64,000 nt of DNA. Origin: Shewanella jiangmenensis (GTDB lineage: Bacteria > Pseudomonadota > Gammaproteobacteria > Enterobacterales > Shewanellaceae). The stretch is taken from positions 248,001 through 312,000 of the forward strand of contig NZ_JAHEPS010000004.1 in the NCBI RefSeq assembly GCF_018596335.1, read 5' to 3'. Positions 51,192 to 60,654 of this stretch are shown here, piece after piece. The notes below the pieces were generated by a model. It was not told the DNA's origin, made no database searches, and saw nothing but the letters and a program-made list of their open reading frames with translations. The translations under genes and the position numbers were made by a program. Every line of letters begins with the position of its first letter. The stretch's first letter is position 1.

Positions 51192-52136
51192 TCAGGCGGC
51201 GGTGGCGTTTTGCACCAGATAACCCATGTACACCAGGTTGGCGACCAGCAGCAATGCGCCTTCGCGGCGGCCAATACGCAGACCGGTCCAGGCCAGTGGC
51301 AGCAATATAACGGCAAAACCGAGCATAACGGCGAAATCCACGTTGCTGAAACCGGCGCTGCTGATGGGGTGCAGCAGTGAGGTAATGCCGAGGATTGCCA
51401 GAATGTTGAAGATGTTGGAGCCGACCACGTTACCGATGGCGATATCGCTCTCACCCTTGATGGCGGCAACCACAGAGGTGACCAGCTCTGGCATGCTGGT
51501 GCCGATGGCGACTATAGTCAGACCAATCACCACTTCGCTGACGCCAAAATGGCGGGCGAGCTCTACGGCGCCGTTAACAAACAAAATGCCGCCGCCAACC
51601 AACATACCGATACCCACAGCAATCATTACCACTGCCAGCAGAGGGTTTTTCGGGCCTTTTTCGACTTCTTCGATATCGGCGTCTGAGTCATCTGCATCGC
51701 CGCTGCGATAGCTGTAAACCAGATAAGCCGCCAACAGCGCCAGAAACACCAGACCGTCGATGACATCGACTTCGCCATCCATCACGGTAAAAAGCAGCAG
51801 GGCTGAAACTGCCACCATAAAGGGGATGTCGCGACGAACCATCTGGGATTGCACCTTGATAGGCTTAATCAGGGCGGTGATGGCGAGAATAAGGCCGATG
51901 TTGACTATGTTGGAGCCAACCACGTTGCCAAGGGCAATGCCCGAGTTACCGGCCAGCGCCGACTTAATGCTGACCGCAAGTTCCGGCGCCGAGGTGCCGA
52001 AGGCGACGATAGTCAGACCAATCACCAGCGGCGCAATGCCGAGGCGCAGTGCGATGGCGCAGGCGCCCCGCACCATGGATTCGGCCCCCAGGGTGAGGAT
52101 GATAAAGCCACCAAGAATGGACATCAGGATTAACAT
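51192..52136 (-). CDS. Calcium/sodium antiporter, YrbG family
   Basis: A 314-residue CaCA-family antiporter with two homologous halves of about five helices. Each carries the alpha-repeat signature: GTSAPELAVSIKSALAGNSGIALGNVVGSNI and GTSMPELVTSVVAAIKGESDIAIGNVVGSNI. The acidic cytoplasmic loop (GDADDSDADIEEVEKGPK) lies between them. It exchanges Ca2+ or other cations for Na+/H+ across the inner membrane. Outside the yrb/lpt context of E. coli, so the symbol is not assigned. AAGAG precedes the ATG. Confidence 0.92.
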   Translation of the reverse strand: MLILMSILGGFIILTLGAESMVRGACAIALRLGIAPLVIGLTIVAFGTSAPELAVSIKSALAGNSGIALGNVVGSNIVNIGLILAITALIKPIKVQSQMVRRDIPFMVAVSALLLFTVMDGEVDVIDGLVFLALLAAYLVYSYRSGDADDSDADIEEVEKGPKNPLLAVVMIAVGIGMLVGGGILFVNGAVELARHFGVSEVVIGLTIVAIGTSMPELVTSVVAAIKGESDIAIGNVVGSNIFNILAILGITSLLHPISSAGFSNVDFAVMLGFAVILLPLAWTGLRIGRREGALLLVANLVYMGYLVQNATAA

Positions 52137-52167
52137 TTGGGTTTCACTCTTTATTTACGGGTGTTGG

Positions 52168-52200
52168 TCAAAGGCCCCGCACGTGCGGGGCCTTGTTTGA
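52168..52200. terminator. Hairpin downstream of mrcA
   Basis: AAGGCCCCGCACGTGCGGGGCCTT is a perfect 12-base-pair palindrome with a short T-tract on both sides (TTTGACC leftward, GTTTGATTTT rightward). It lies between the mrcA stop and the antiporter start and probably terminates mrcA. Confidence 0.7.
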
Positions 52201-52241
52201 TTTTACCGGATATTGCTCCGGTCAGCAGAAAATCGGTTGTA

Positions 52242-54821
52242 TTACTGGAATAAATCTTCTGCCGGCGTTTCCTGTGGGTTGGTCGGGTTTTGCTCAAGCC
52301 CGGTAGCATACTCGGTCGGCACAGTACCGGCAGCAAAAAACTCAAAGTCGCTGGTATGATCTGTGCGGCGGCTAAGCTTACCTGAGTTGAGGTCAATCCG
52401 TGCCGACACTATGCCGGCCGGCGGAATGGTAGGCTGCTCAGGCACATCTTTAAGCGCCATCAGCATAAACTCGTTCCAGGCCGGGCCTGCGGTCTTGGCA
52501 CCTGCCTCGGCACCGGAAATCTGATCTTTTGGACCGTTGGCGCTCCAGGCAACCTTGCCAAGCTCACGGGCATGGTCATCAAAACCCACCCATACCGTGG
52601 TGGCAAGACCCGGGCCGAAGCCACTGAACCAGGTGTCCTTGGATTCGTTGGTGGTACCGGTTTTACCTGCAATGTCGTGACGCTTAAGCAATCTTGCGGC
52701 GCGCCAGGCGGTACCGTTCCAGCCGGTGCCTTTACTGAAGTCGCCACCACCCCAAATCACACTCTTGAGCGCTTCGGCAATCAGGAAGGCGTTTTGCTCA
52801 GAAATCACCCGATTGGCATAACGCACGCCCTCAGCGCCGCACTGGTTTACGTCGGTCTTGCTGACGAGGGCCTCGGTGGCATTGCCGCTGATGGCGGCGG
52901 CCGCCATGGCTTCAACCACTGAGGTTGGCCCTTGGCTTTGTTCGGCGCCAGTCTCAGCAACCTCGGTTGGCGCCGGGGTGGCTTGCTCGCAGGCCAGGGT
53001 TGGTTTGGTCTTTTCAATCACCTGACCATTGGCGGTTTCGACCCGGTCAATATAGTAAGGCTCAACCAGGTAGCCGCCGTTGGCAAACGCGGAGAAGGCG
53101 GTAACAACCTGCAGCGGCGTGACTGATGGAGAACCCAGCGCCAGAGACTCGTTGCGATACAGGTCGTTGCGGTCAAAGCCAAAACGGGTCAGCAAATCTA
53201 TGGTGTTATCTAGCCCGGCGTGACGCAGCGCCCGCACCGCCATCACGTTGACCGATTGCGCCAGCCCGACCCGCAGGCGGGTTGGGCCTGTATAGATGTC
53301 GGGAGAGTTTTTCGGGCGCCAGGCGGTGCCCATACTCAAATCCGGTTTGTTAATCGGGGCGTTGTTGATAAGCGATGCCAGAGTGTAGCCGCGCTCCATG
53401 GCGGCGGCGTAAATAAACGGTTTGATGTTGGAGCCGAGCTGGCGCTTGGCCTGGGTCGCCCGGTTAAACTGGCTCTGGCTGAAGCTGTAACCGCCAACGA
53501 GAGCCCGGATAGCGCCATTATGCGGGTCGATAGACACGATGGCGCTGGAAACTTCAGGCACCTGCGCAAGTTGCCAGGCATCGTTGCTGCTGCGGATCCA
53601 AATGCGCTCACCGGCATTCAGCACTTCGGTTGCGGCTTTGGGCGCTCCGCCCTGGCGGGTGTCGGAAATAAACTTGCGCGCCCACTGAATGCCCTGCCAA
53701 GGCAAGGTAATGGTTTCGCCGTTGGCGCGCAGCACAGTGGCTTGCAGCTCCTGCACGCTTAATACGGCGGCAGGCTCAAGGTCCTGCACTCTGGCGGTTT
53801 TACGCAGCAACTTAAGAATTTCGTCGGTGGCGGGGGCATCACCACTCCACAGCACTTCTGCCGCGCCGCGATAGCCATGGCGCTCATCATAAGCATAGAT
53901 ATTGTTGCGAAGCGCGAGCTCTGCTTTTTGCTGCAGATCTGAACTCACTGTGGTGTAAACGCTGTAACCACCGGTATAGGCTTCTTCTTCACCATATTTG
54001 GCGACCATATAGTCGCGGGCCATTTCTGACACATATGGCACATACAGGTCGAGTTCGGCACCGTGATAAGCGGCTTTGATTGGCTCGGCGAGGGCGAGAT
54101 TGTATTCGCTGTCGTTTATAAAGCCGACCTCACGCATCCGCATCAGCACCACGTTGCGACGCGCCAGCGCACGCTCGGGTGACGATAACGGGTTGAGGGT
54201 GGATGGCGCCTTGGGCAAACCGGCAATCACCGCCATTTCGCCAAGAGACAGATCGTGCAAATCCTTACCGAAATACACCTGTGCGGCAGCGCCGACACCG
54301 TAGGCGCGCTGACCCAGATAGATGCGGTTTACATATAATTCGAGGATTTCATCCTTGGTGAGCAATTCTTCAATGTGAAAAGAAATAAAGATTTCTTTAA
54401 TTTTGCGGATAATAGTTTTATCGCGCGTCAAAAAAAAGTTTCGGGCGACCTGTTGTGTGATGGTACTGGCGCCCTGTTTCTTTTCACCCGAGGCAACCCA
54501 CACGGTGAAGGCGCGCATAATACCAACCGGGTCAATGCCCTGATGCTCGTAGAAACGGGCATCTTCGGTGGCCAGAAACGCCTGCAGCAGCGGCTTTGGT
54601 ACTTCATCAAGCTTGACTGGTATGCGGCGTTTTTCGCCGTATTGGGAGATGAGTTTGCCGTCCTGACTGTATATTTTCAGTGGCGTTTGCAGCTGAATGG
54701 TCTTGAGGGTGGCGACATCCGGCAGTTCAGGCAAAACATAAAAATATGCCGCTACAATAGCGCCAACACCGAGTAAGGCTAGACTAAATAGGGCAATGAT
54801 AATACGTTTCAGCCACTTCAC
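52242..54821 (-). CDS. mrcA: Penicillin-binding protein 1A, bifunctional transglycosylase/transpeptidase
   Basis: PBP1A polymerises glycan strands and crosslinks peptidoglycan. The 859-residue product has an N-terminal membrane anchor (WLKRIIIALFSLALLGVGAIVAAYFYVL), a GT51 domain with ATEDARFYEHQGIDPVGI, GASTITQQVARN and the YVNRIYLGQRAYGV stretch, and a transpeptidase domain with SxxK in GSNIKPFIYAAA, SVN in AQSVNVMAVRAL and KTGTTNESKDTW. The start is GTG at 54821 (VKWLKRI) with GGAA upstream; the frame extends to 54938 but lacks family likeness there. It is divergent from pilM, the standard order in gammaproteobacteria. Confidence 0.97.
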   Translation of the reverse strand: MKWLKRIIIALFSLALLGVGAIVAAYFYVLPELPDVATLKTIQLQTPLKIYSQDGKLISQYGEKRRIPVKLDEVPKPLLQAFLATEDARFYEHQGIDPVGIMRAFTVWVASGEKKQGASTITQQVARNFFLTRDKTIIRKIKEIFISFHIEELLTKDEILELYVNRIYLGQRAYGVGAAAQVYFGKDLHDLSLGEMAVIAGLPKAPSTLNPLSSPERALARRNVVLMRMREVGFINDSEYNLALAEPIKAAYHGAELDLYVPYVSEMARDYMVAKYGEEEAYTGGYSVYTTVSSDLQQKAELALRNNIYAYDERHGYRGAAEVLWSGDAPATDEILKLLRKTARVQDLEPAAVLSVQELQATVLRANGETITLPWQGIQWARKFISDTRQGGAPKAATEVLNAGERIWIRSSNDAWQLAQVPEVSSAIVSIDPHNGAIRALVGGYSFSQSQFNRATQAKRQLGSNIKPFIYAAAMERGYTLASLINNAPINKPDLSMGTAWRPKNSPDIYTGPTRLRVGLAQSVNVMAVRALRHAGLDNTIDLLTRFGFDRNDLYRNESLALGSPSVTPLQVVTAFSAFANGGYLVEPYYIDRVETANGQVIEKTKPTLACEQATPAPTEVAETGAEQSQGPTSVVEAMAAAAISGNATEALVSKTDVNQCGAEGVRYANRVISEQNAFLIAEALKSVIWGGGDFSKGTGWNGTAWRAARLLKRHDIAGKTGTTNESKDTWFSGFGPGLATTVWVGFDDHARELGKVAWSANGPKDQISGAEAGAKTAGPAWNEFMLMALKDVPEQPTIPPAGIVSARIDLNSGKLSRRTDHTSDFEFFAAGTVPTEYATGLEQNPTNPQETPAEDLFQ

Positions 54822-55006
54822 CAGATTATTCCAAAATAGTTGACGGAAGCGACAGTATATAAGGCCATTTGGCTTGGGTGAAGTAAAAAGCAGCGTCAAA
54901 AAATTGCCAATTGTAAAAAGGATAAACATTCTATACAAATAAGTATAACGAGTTGATTTTGTGCTACTCTATCTCTGAACCTATAAAACTAAAGTGACAA
55001 TGGACT

Positions 55007-56086
55007 ATGCTTTCAAATCTATGGAAGCGTCAGGCTCCGCAGATGGTGGGGATCGACATTGGCTCCCATGAAGTCAAAGCGATTCTGCTGAGCAAGACGG
55101 CTGATGGCTATAAAATAGTAAGTCATGCCACAGCTCCTGTTAAAAAAGGAGCCGTGAACGATCACGATATTCGTGACTCTGCCGCTGTGGTGGATTGTTT
55201 GCGCCAAATTAAGCGCAGTCTTCCCAAAAATTGTAAGTTTGCTGCGGTGGCGGTGTCAGGTTCAGCCGTAATGACCAAGGTCATTTACATGGATGCAGCG
55301 CTGAACGAATCTGAGATGGAAGCTCAAATCGAGATTGAAGCCGATAACCTTATCCCTTACTCCCTGGATGAGGTCAGCATTGATTTTGAAACCCTCAGTG
55401 TTAACAGCATTGACCCAAGTAAAGTCGATGTACTGCTGAGCGCTTGTCGTACCGAAAACATCGATGCCCGCGTCGATTCCCTCGACGAAGTTGGTCTTGA
55501 GGCCAAAGTGGTTGACGTTGAAGGTTATGCGCTGGGTCGTTCGGTTGAGCTTATCTACGGCCAGTTACCCGAAGGTGCCGATCGCAAAGTGGTGGCGCTG
55601 GTGGATATTGGTGCCAACATGACGACTTTTGCGGTAGTGGATAATCGCGACACAGTGTTTATCCGTGAGCAGGCGTTTGGTGGCGAGCAGTTTACCCAGT
55701 CCATTCTGTCATTTTATGGCATGTCTTACGAGCAGGCTGAAAAAGCCAAAGTTGAAGGGGATTTGCCCCGCAACTACATGTTCGAAGTTTTGTCGCCATT
55801 CCAGACTCAGCTGCTGCAACAAATTAAGCGTACCCTGCAGATTTACTGCACCTCTTCCGGCAAAGACAAGGTGGATTACATCGCCCTTTGCGGCGGTACG
55901 TCCCGTCTGGAAGGGATGGCCAACCTGCTGACCAATGAGCTGGGTGTGCATACCGTGATTGCCGATCCGTTTCAGGGCAGCCTGCACGCCGAAGAATCCG
56001 TTAAATCCACCTTGCAACCCAGTATCAGTAAATACATGGTTGCCTGTGGCCTGGCATTAAGGAGCTATGGTCAATGGCGAACATAA
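55007..56086 (+). CDS. pilM: Type IV pilus inner membrane assembly protein PilM
   Basis: PilM is an actin-like cytoplasmic protein that binds the N-terminus of PilN and links the pilus alignment complex to the motor. The 359 residues show the ATP-binding fold: MVGIDIGSHEVKAILLS, VALVDIGANMTTFAVVD and YIALCGGTSRLEGMANLL. First of five pilMNOPQ genes; it overlaps pilN by 13 bases. Divergent from mrcA. Confidence 0.96.
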   Translation: MLSNLWKRQAPQMVGIDIGSHEVKAILLSKTADGYKIVSHATAPVKKGAVNDHDIRDSAAVVDCLRQIKRSLPKNCKFAAVAVSGSAVMTKVIYMDAALNESEMEAQIEIEADNLIPYSLDEVSIDFETLSVNSIDPSKVDVLLSACRTENIDARVDSLDEVGLEAKVVDVEGYALGRSVELIYGQLPEGADRKVVALVDIGANMTTFAVVDNRDTVFIREQAFGGEQFTQSILSFYGMSYEQAEKAKVEGDLPRNYMFEVLSPFQTQLLQQIKRTLQIYCTSSGKDKVDYIALCGGTSRLEGMANLLTNELGVHTVIADPFQGSLHAEESVKSTLQPSISKYMVACGLALRSYGQWRT

Positions 56087-56679
56087 ACCTGTTGCCCTGG
56101 CGCGAAGAAGCCAGAGAAAAACAAAAGCGTGATTATATCGGCACTCTGGCACTGGTGTTTTTGCTGTCCTCGCTGCTGGTGTTTGTGTGTTTGCAGGTTA
56201 TCGAGATGATGACCGATGAGCAGAAAGCACGTAATGCCTACCTGACGGCCGAAATTCAGCTGCTGGATTCGCAAATCGCTGAAATCAAGAAAATCACCGA
56301 GCGTAAGAAAGACATTGAGCGTCGCACTGCAATCATTCTGGATTTGCAGCAGGCGCGAAACCTGCCAACCCACGTACTCGATGAGCTGGTGCGGGTAGTG
56401 CCGTCTGGTATTTATCTCTCAAGCGTGGAGAAAAAGGGCACAGTGGTGTGGATTGAAGGGCGCAGTGAGTCCAACAACAACGTCGCCAACATGATGCGTA
56501 AGATGAAAACATCGCCCTGGCTTGATGACCCTGTGATGCAAAGCATTGTGTCGGAAAATGAAGACATCCGGACGTTACAACGCTTCAGCTTGAAGGTGAC
56601 AGTAGTTGATAAGGCAGCTCGGGAGCTTGAAAGACTCGCCGCAGAAAAAGCCGCAGCGAAGAAAGGAGCGGCCAAATGA
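56074..56679 (+). CDS. pilN: Type IV pilus protein PilN
   Basis: A 201-residue bitopic protein. The conserved N-terminus MANINLLPWREEAREKQKRD, which contacts PilM, is followed by one membrane helix (ALVFLLSSLLVFVCLQVI), a coiled coil (LTAEIQLLDSQIAEIKKITERKKDIERR) and a periplasmic ferredoxin-like domain. It forms the alignment subcomplex with PilO. Overlaps pilM by 13 bases and pilO by four. Confidence 0.96.
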   Translation: MANINLLPWREEAREKQKRDYIGTLALVFLLSSLLVFVCLQVIEMMTDEQKARNAYLTAEIQLLDSQIAEIKKITERKKDIERRTAIILDLQQARNLPTHVLDELVRVVPSGIYLSSVEKKGTVVWIEGRSESNNNVANMMRKMKTSPWLDDPVMQSIVSENEDIRTLQRFSLKVTVVDKAARELERLAAEKAAAKKGAAK

Positions 56680-57314
56680 AGCTGGATCTGAGCGAATTCA
56701 ACGATATCGACTTTGAGAACATTGGTGGTTGGCCCACTCAGGTTAAGTTTGTGTTCGCCTTGCTGCTCACCATCTGCGTGGGCGTGGCGGGTTACTTCCT
56801 GTTTATTTCCGATGCCATTGATGGCCTTAAGCGTGAGCAAAACACCGAGGTGCAGCTTCGTCAGGACTTCCAAAGCAAGTATCAGCTGGCGGCAAACCTT
56901 AAGCTTTACCGCGAGCAGCTTAAAGAAATGGAAGCCCAGTTTGCCGAGCTTTTGAAAATGCTGCCATCCGAAAACGAAATGGATGGTTTGCTGGACGACG
57001 TCACCTTTGTTGCGACCGATTCCGGCCTTCATATTGAGAGTCTGGATTGGGAAGGCGCGATTCAGCGCGACTTCTATATCGAGTTCCCAATCAAGATGGT
57101 GGTAAGCGGTAACTATCACCAGATGGGCCATATGGTCAGCGGTGTCGCCAAGTTGCCGCGGATTGTGAGTCTGCATGATTTCGTGATCAAAAATCTGGAT
57201 GGCGAAACCCTGACAATGGACATTCTCGCCAAGACCTACCGCTTCAAGGAAGGCGCCGAATTGCCACCTGAAAAGGATGCTAACGGCAAACCTGTACAGG
57301 GAGCCAAGCAATGA
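56676..57314 (+). CDS. pilO: Type IV pilus protein PilO
   Basis: A 212-residue partner of PilN with the same layout: cytoplasmic N-terminus (LDLSEFNDIDFENIGGWPTQVK), one membrane helix (FVFALLLTICVGVAGYFLFI), a coiled coil and a periplasmic domain (FYIEFPIKMVVSGNYHQMGHMVSGVAKLPRIVSLHDF). Overlaps pilN and pilP by four bases each. Confidence 0.95.
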   Translation: MKLDLSEFNDIDFENIGGWPTQVKFVFALLLTICVGVAGYFLFISDAIDGLKREQNTEVQLRQDFQSKYQLAANLKLYREQLKEMEAQFAELLKMLPSENEMDGLLDDVTFVATDSGLHIESLDWEGAIQRDFYIEFPIKMVVSGNYHQMGHMVSGVAKLPRIVSLHDFVIKNLDGETLTMDILAKTYRFKEGAELPPEKDANGKPVQGAKQ

Positions 57315-57829
57315 TGAAATATTTATCTTTGATGGCGTCTCTGTTGTTTTTGACCGGCTGTGTTGGCGATCGCAGTGATTTGGAACTATTTGTTACTACA
57401 ACAAAGGCTCAGCACGTTGCCAAAATCCCACCACTGCCAAAGCCACCGGTATTTGAGCACTTTGTGTACCAGGCGGAATTACTTCGCAGCCCCTTTGTGC
57501 CCCCTTCCCGCGAGTTGTCTGACGAGTCGGTGGATTTGACCAAAAACTGTACTCAGCCTGATTTGAAGCGTCGCAAAGGAAGACTGGAAACCTATGCGCT
57601 GGATAACCTGACCATGCGCGGCACGTTGAAGCGGGATAAGAATATCTGGGCATTAATCCAGACCAATGAAGGCAATGTGTTCCGCTTGGGTGTGGGTGAG
57701 TATTTAGGGCTTTACCATGGCCGTATTACGAAAATCACTCCGCTGAATGTCGAAGTAATAGAATTAATCCCGGACGGTTCCGGTTGCTGGGCTGAGCGCC
57801 CAAGCACCTTGGAACTGGCCGGAGAATAA
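57311..57829 (+). CDS. pilP: Type IV pilus lipoprotein PilP
   Basis: A 172-residue lipoprotein (lipobox LTGC in MKYLSLMASLLFLTGCVGD) with a disordered proline-rich linker and a small beta-domain (LDNLTMRGTLKRDKNIWALIQTNEGNVFRLGVGEYLG) that joins PilNO to the PilQ secretin. GTG/ATG choice is plain: ATG 57311 overlaps the pilO stop. Confidence 0.95.
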   Translation: MMKYLSLMASLLFLTGCVGDRSDLELFVTTTKAQHVAKIPPLPKPPVFEHFVYQAELLRSPFVPPSRELSDESVDLTKNCTQPDLKRRKGRLETYALDNLTMRGTLKRDKNIWALIQTNEGNVFRLGVGEYLGLYHGRITKITPLNVEVIELIPDGSGCWAERPSTLELAGE

Positions 57830-57847
57830 CCTGCGAAGGATGAGGGA

Positions 57848-59905
57848 ATGATGGAATCTTCTGCCGCGTTCATGACACGCATCACCAATCAGGGATTGGT
57901 GAAGTCTCTGGTAGGAATCGCGTTGTTTTTTGGCGTATCGACGGCAACGTTAGCCGCTAACCGACTGGTCGATGTTAAGTATCACTCAGTGATTGATACC
58001 CAGTTGGAGTTGGAGTTGGTGTTCGAAAACCCCATAACCGAGCCCGAAATTAACTTGAATGCCTCTCCGGCCAAAATTCTGCTGTCATTTGATGACAGTG
58101 TCTCCGGTATGACCAAGGCCGATGTTGCGGTAAATCGCGGTGGTGTAACAGCCCTGACGACATCGCAGCAGGATACCGATCTGGTTGTGGCGGTGAATTT
58201 GAGCAAGGTGCTGCCCTATCAGGGCGCCGTTGTTGGTAACAGTTATCGCCTGACAGTTAACGACGCCATGGTCGACACCTCAGCGCCAGCCGCCGCTTCA
58301 GACTCTGGCAGCAATGAAGTGAAAAACATCGACTTTCGCCGCAACAGTGCCGGCGGGGGTGACTTGATTGTGCAGCTCAACAATTCCAAAGTCGCGGCCG
58401 ACGTCGAGCAAATCGGTGCCAAACTCGAAGTTAAGTTTTACAACACTGATATTCCGCAGGACATGCTGTACGTCATGGACGTGCAGGACTTTGCCACCCC
58501 AGTTAAAAGCTTTGAGACGTTCAAAGATGGTACGTTAACCCGTATCCAGCTGGATATAGGTGGCGAGTATGAATACAACTACCTGCAGGAAGCCAGCCAG
58601 TTCAAGCTGTCGATGAACAAGGTGGTGCGTAAAACCTCCATCAAGCCTGAAAAGACCTACAACGGTAAGACGCTGTCGCTGAACTTTCAGCGCATTTCTG
58701 TGCGAGCTGTATTGCAGCTTATCGCTGACTATCAAAACCTGAACCTGGTCACCAGTGACTCGGTCGGCGGCGATATCACCCTGGTGCTCGACGATGTACC
58801 ATGGGATCAGGCGCTGGATTTGATCCTGAAAACCAAAGGTCTGGATAAGCGTATCGAAGGCAATATCCTGATGGTTGCTCCGGCTGAAGAGCTGGCCGTG
58901 CGTGAAAGCATGGAGCTGCGTAATCAGCAGGAAGTCCAGGAATTGGCGCCGCTGTACTCTGAGTACATGCAGATTAACTACGCCAAGGCCAAAGACATCG
59001 CCGAGCTGCTCAAGAGCAAGGATTCAAGCCTGCTCACCGAGCGTGGCAGTGTCGCGGTGGATGAGCGTACCAACACCTTGCTGGTAAAAGACACCTCAGA
59101 AACCCTGCTCAACGTGCGCCGTATGCTGGAACTGCTGGATATCCCAATCCGTCAGGTACTGATTGAATCACGCATGGTGACAGTGAAAGATAACGTGGCG
59201 GAAGATTTGGGGATCCGTTGGGGCGTTACCGATCAGCAAGGCACCAAAGGTACGTCTGGCTCGCTGGAAGGCGCCGGTAACATTGCCAATGGTGTGGTGC
59301 CATCGATTGACGATCGCCTGAACGTGAACCTGCCTGCGCCAACCAACGCTGCCAGTATCGCTTTCCATGTTGCCAAACTGGCCGATGGTACAGTGCTGGA
59401 CATGGAGCTGAGTGCTCTCGAGCAGGAAAACAAGGGTGAGATTATCGCAAGCCCTCGTATCACCACCTCAAACCAGAAAGCGGCTTATATTGAGCAGGGT
59501 GTGGAAATTCCATACGTGTCTGCCTCATCCAGCGGTTCAACCACAGTTGAGTTTAAAAAGGCTGTGCTGTCACTGCGGGTAACGCCACAAATCACCCCTG
59601 ACAACCGGGTTATTCTGGATCTGGAAATTACCCAGGACAGCCGCGGTGAAACAGTTGATACCGCGACCGGCCGCGCCGTGGCAATCGATACCCAGCGTAT
59701 CGGCACTCAGGTGCTGGTCGATAACGGTGAAACCATTGTTCTTGGCGGTATCTATCAGCAAAACCTGATTAGCCGCGTGAGCAAGGTACCGGTGCTGGGC
59801 GACATTCCACTGGTGGGATTCCTGTTCCGCAACACCTCAGACAAGAATGAGCGCCAGGAACTGCTGATTTTCGTGACGCCCAAGATTGTGACTGAAAAAA
59901 TCTAA
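57848..59905 (+). CDS. pilQ: Type IV pilus secretin PilQ
   Basis: The outer membrane pore for the pilus. The 685 residues comprise a signal peptide (LVKSLVGIALFFGVSTATLAA), two AMIN domains that bind peptidoglycan (about 35-250), a secretin N0/STN domain (ISVRAVLQLIADYQNLNLVTSD), an N1 domain (INYAKAKDIAELLKSKD) and the C-terminal secretin barrel (GEIIASPRITTSNQKAAYIEQG; VPVLGDIPLVGFLFRNTS). Length fits gammaproteobacterial PilQ. It ends the pil operon at a terminator. Confidence 0.97.
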   Translation: MMESSAAFMTRITNQGLVKSLVGIALFFGVSTATLAANRLVDVKYHSVIDTQLELELVFENPITEPEINLNASPAKILLSFDDSVSGMTKADVAVNRGGVTALTTSQQDTDLVVAVNLSKVLPYQGAVVGNSYRLTVNDAMVDTSAPAAASDSGSNEVKNIDFRRNSAGGGDLIVQLNNSKVAADVEQIGAKLEVKFYNTDIPQDMLYVMDVQDFATPVKSFETFKDGTLTRIQLDIGGEYEYNYLQEASQFKLSMNKVVRKTSIKPEKTYNGKTLSLNFQRISVRAVLQLIADYQNLNLVTSDSVGGDITLVLDDVPWDQALDLILKTKGLDKRIEGNILMVAPAEELAVRESMELRNQQEVQELAPLYSEYMQINYAKAKDIAELLKSKDSSLLTERGSVAVDERTNTLLVKDTSETLLNVRRMLELLDIPIRQVLIESRMVTVKDNVAEDLGIRWGVTDQQGTKGTSGSLEGAGNIANGVVPSIDDRLNVNLPAPTNAASIAFHVAKLADGTVLDMELSALEQENKGEIIASPRITTSNQKAAYIEQGVEIPYVSASSSGSTTVEFKKAVLSLRVTPQITPDNRVILDLEITQDSRGETVDTATGRAVAIDTQRIGTQVLVDNGETIVLGGIYQQNLISRVSKVPVLGDIPLVGFLFRNTSDKNERQELLIFVTPKIVTEKI

Positions 59906-59931
59906 TCCGGCTTACCAGAGCAGATTTACAC

Positions 59932-59962
59932 AGAGGCCAGCCATTGCTGGCCTCTTTCTTTC
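59932..59962 (+). terminator. Terminator of the pilMNOPQ operon
   Basis: AGAGGCCAGC-CATT-GCTGGCCTCT followed by TTCTTTCC is a clear rho-independent terminator that separates pilQ from aroK. Confidence 0.88.
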
Positions 59963-60004
59963 CAGTCCGCAGGGCAATTTATCAGGCTTTCGCCGCATCG
60001 TGAC

Positions 60005-60034
60005 TTGCGTTTGTACCGCCACTGCTGAGATAAT
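60005..60034 (+). promoter_or_regulatory. Possible sigma-70 promoter of aroK
   Basis: TTGCGT and GATAAT are 18 bases apart, about 100 bases before aroK and just after the pilQ terminator. Each box differs from consensus at two and one positions. The aroK-aroB-damX-dam run needs a promoter here, but this particular pair is only a candidate. Confidence 0.4.
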
Positions 60035-60132
60035 CCTCGGTCAAGTCTCTTTAGAGCAAGGTACTGAGATCGTCGTCTCTTCACAGAGTCGGCATAGGCA
60101 GATCATTCATAAAAGATTCAGACGTACACGAA

Positions 60133-60648
60133 ATGGCTGAAAAACGTAATATTTTTCTCGTAGGCCCTATGGGCGCAGGTAAAAGCACCATAGGTCGTCA
60201 TCTGGCGCAAATGCTGCACTTGGAATTCCACGACTCGGATCAGGAAATCGAAAGCCGTACCGGCGCCGATATCGCCTGGGTATTTGATGTTGAAGGCGAA
60301 GAAGGTTTCCGTCGCAGAGAGGCGCAGGTTATAGCCGATCTCACAGAAAAACAGGGTATTGTGCTGGCTACAGGCGGTGGTTCTGTACAAAGCAAAGATA
60401 TCCGCAACTTCCTCTCCGCCCGTGGCATTGTGGTTTATCTTGAAACGACCATAGACAAACAGGTCGCCCGGACCCAGCGTGACAAGCGCCGGCCACTGCT
60501 GCAGGTTGATGACCCGCGCTCTGTGCTGGAGCGACTCGCTGAATCCCGTAATCCTCTTTACGAAGAGATTGCGGATTTGGTGGTGAAAACTGACGACCAG
60601 AGTGCCAAAGTGGTCGCCAATCAAATCATCGAACAACTGGGATTCTAA
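60133..60648 (+). CDS. aroK: Shikimate kinase I
   Basis: AroK phosphorylates shikimate in the pathway to chorismate. The 171-residue protein shows Walker [19 protein letters not shown], the shikimate-binding [25 protein letters not shown] and the ATGGGSV loop. It is nearly identical in layout to E. coli AroK and stands as usual between pilQ and aroB, six bases before aroB. Confidence 0.97.
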   Translation: MAEKRNIFLVGPMGAGKSTIGRHLAQMLHLEFHDSDQEIESRTGADIAWVFDVEGEEGFRRREAQVIADLTEKQGIVLATGGGSVQSKDIRNFLSARGIVVYLETTIDKQVARTQRDKRRPLLQVDDPRSVLERLAESRNPLYEEIADLVVKTDDQSAKVVANQIIEQLGF

Positions 60649-60654
60649 GCGCTT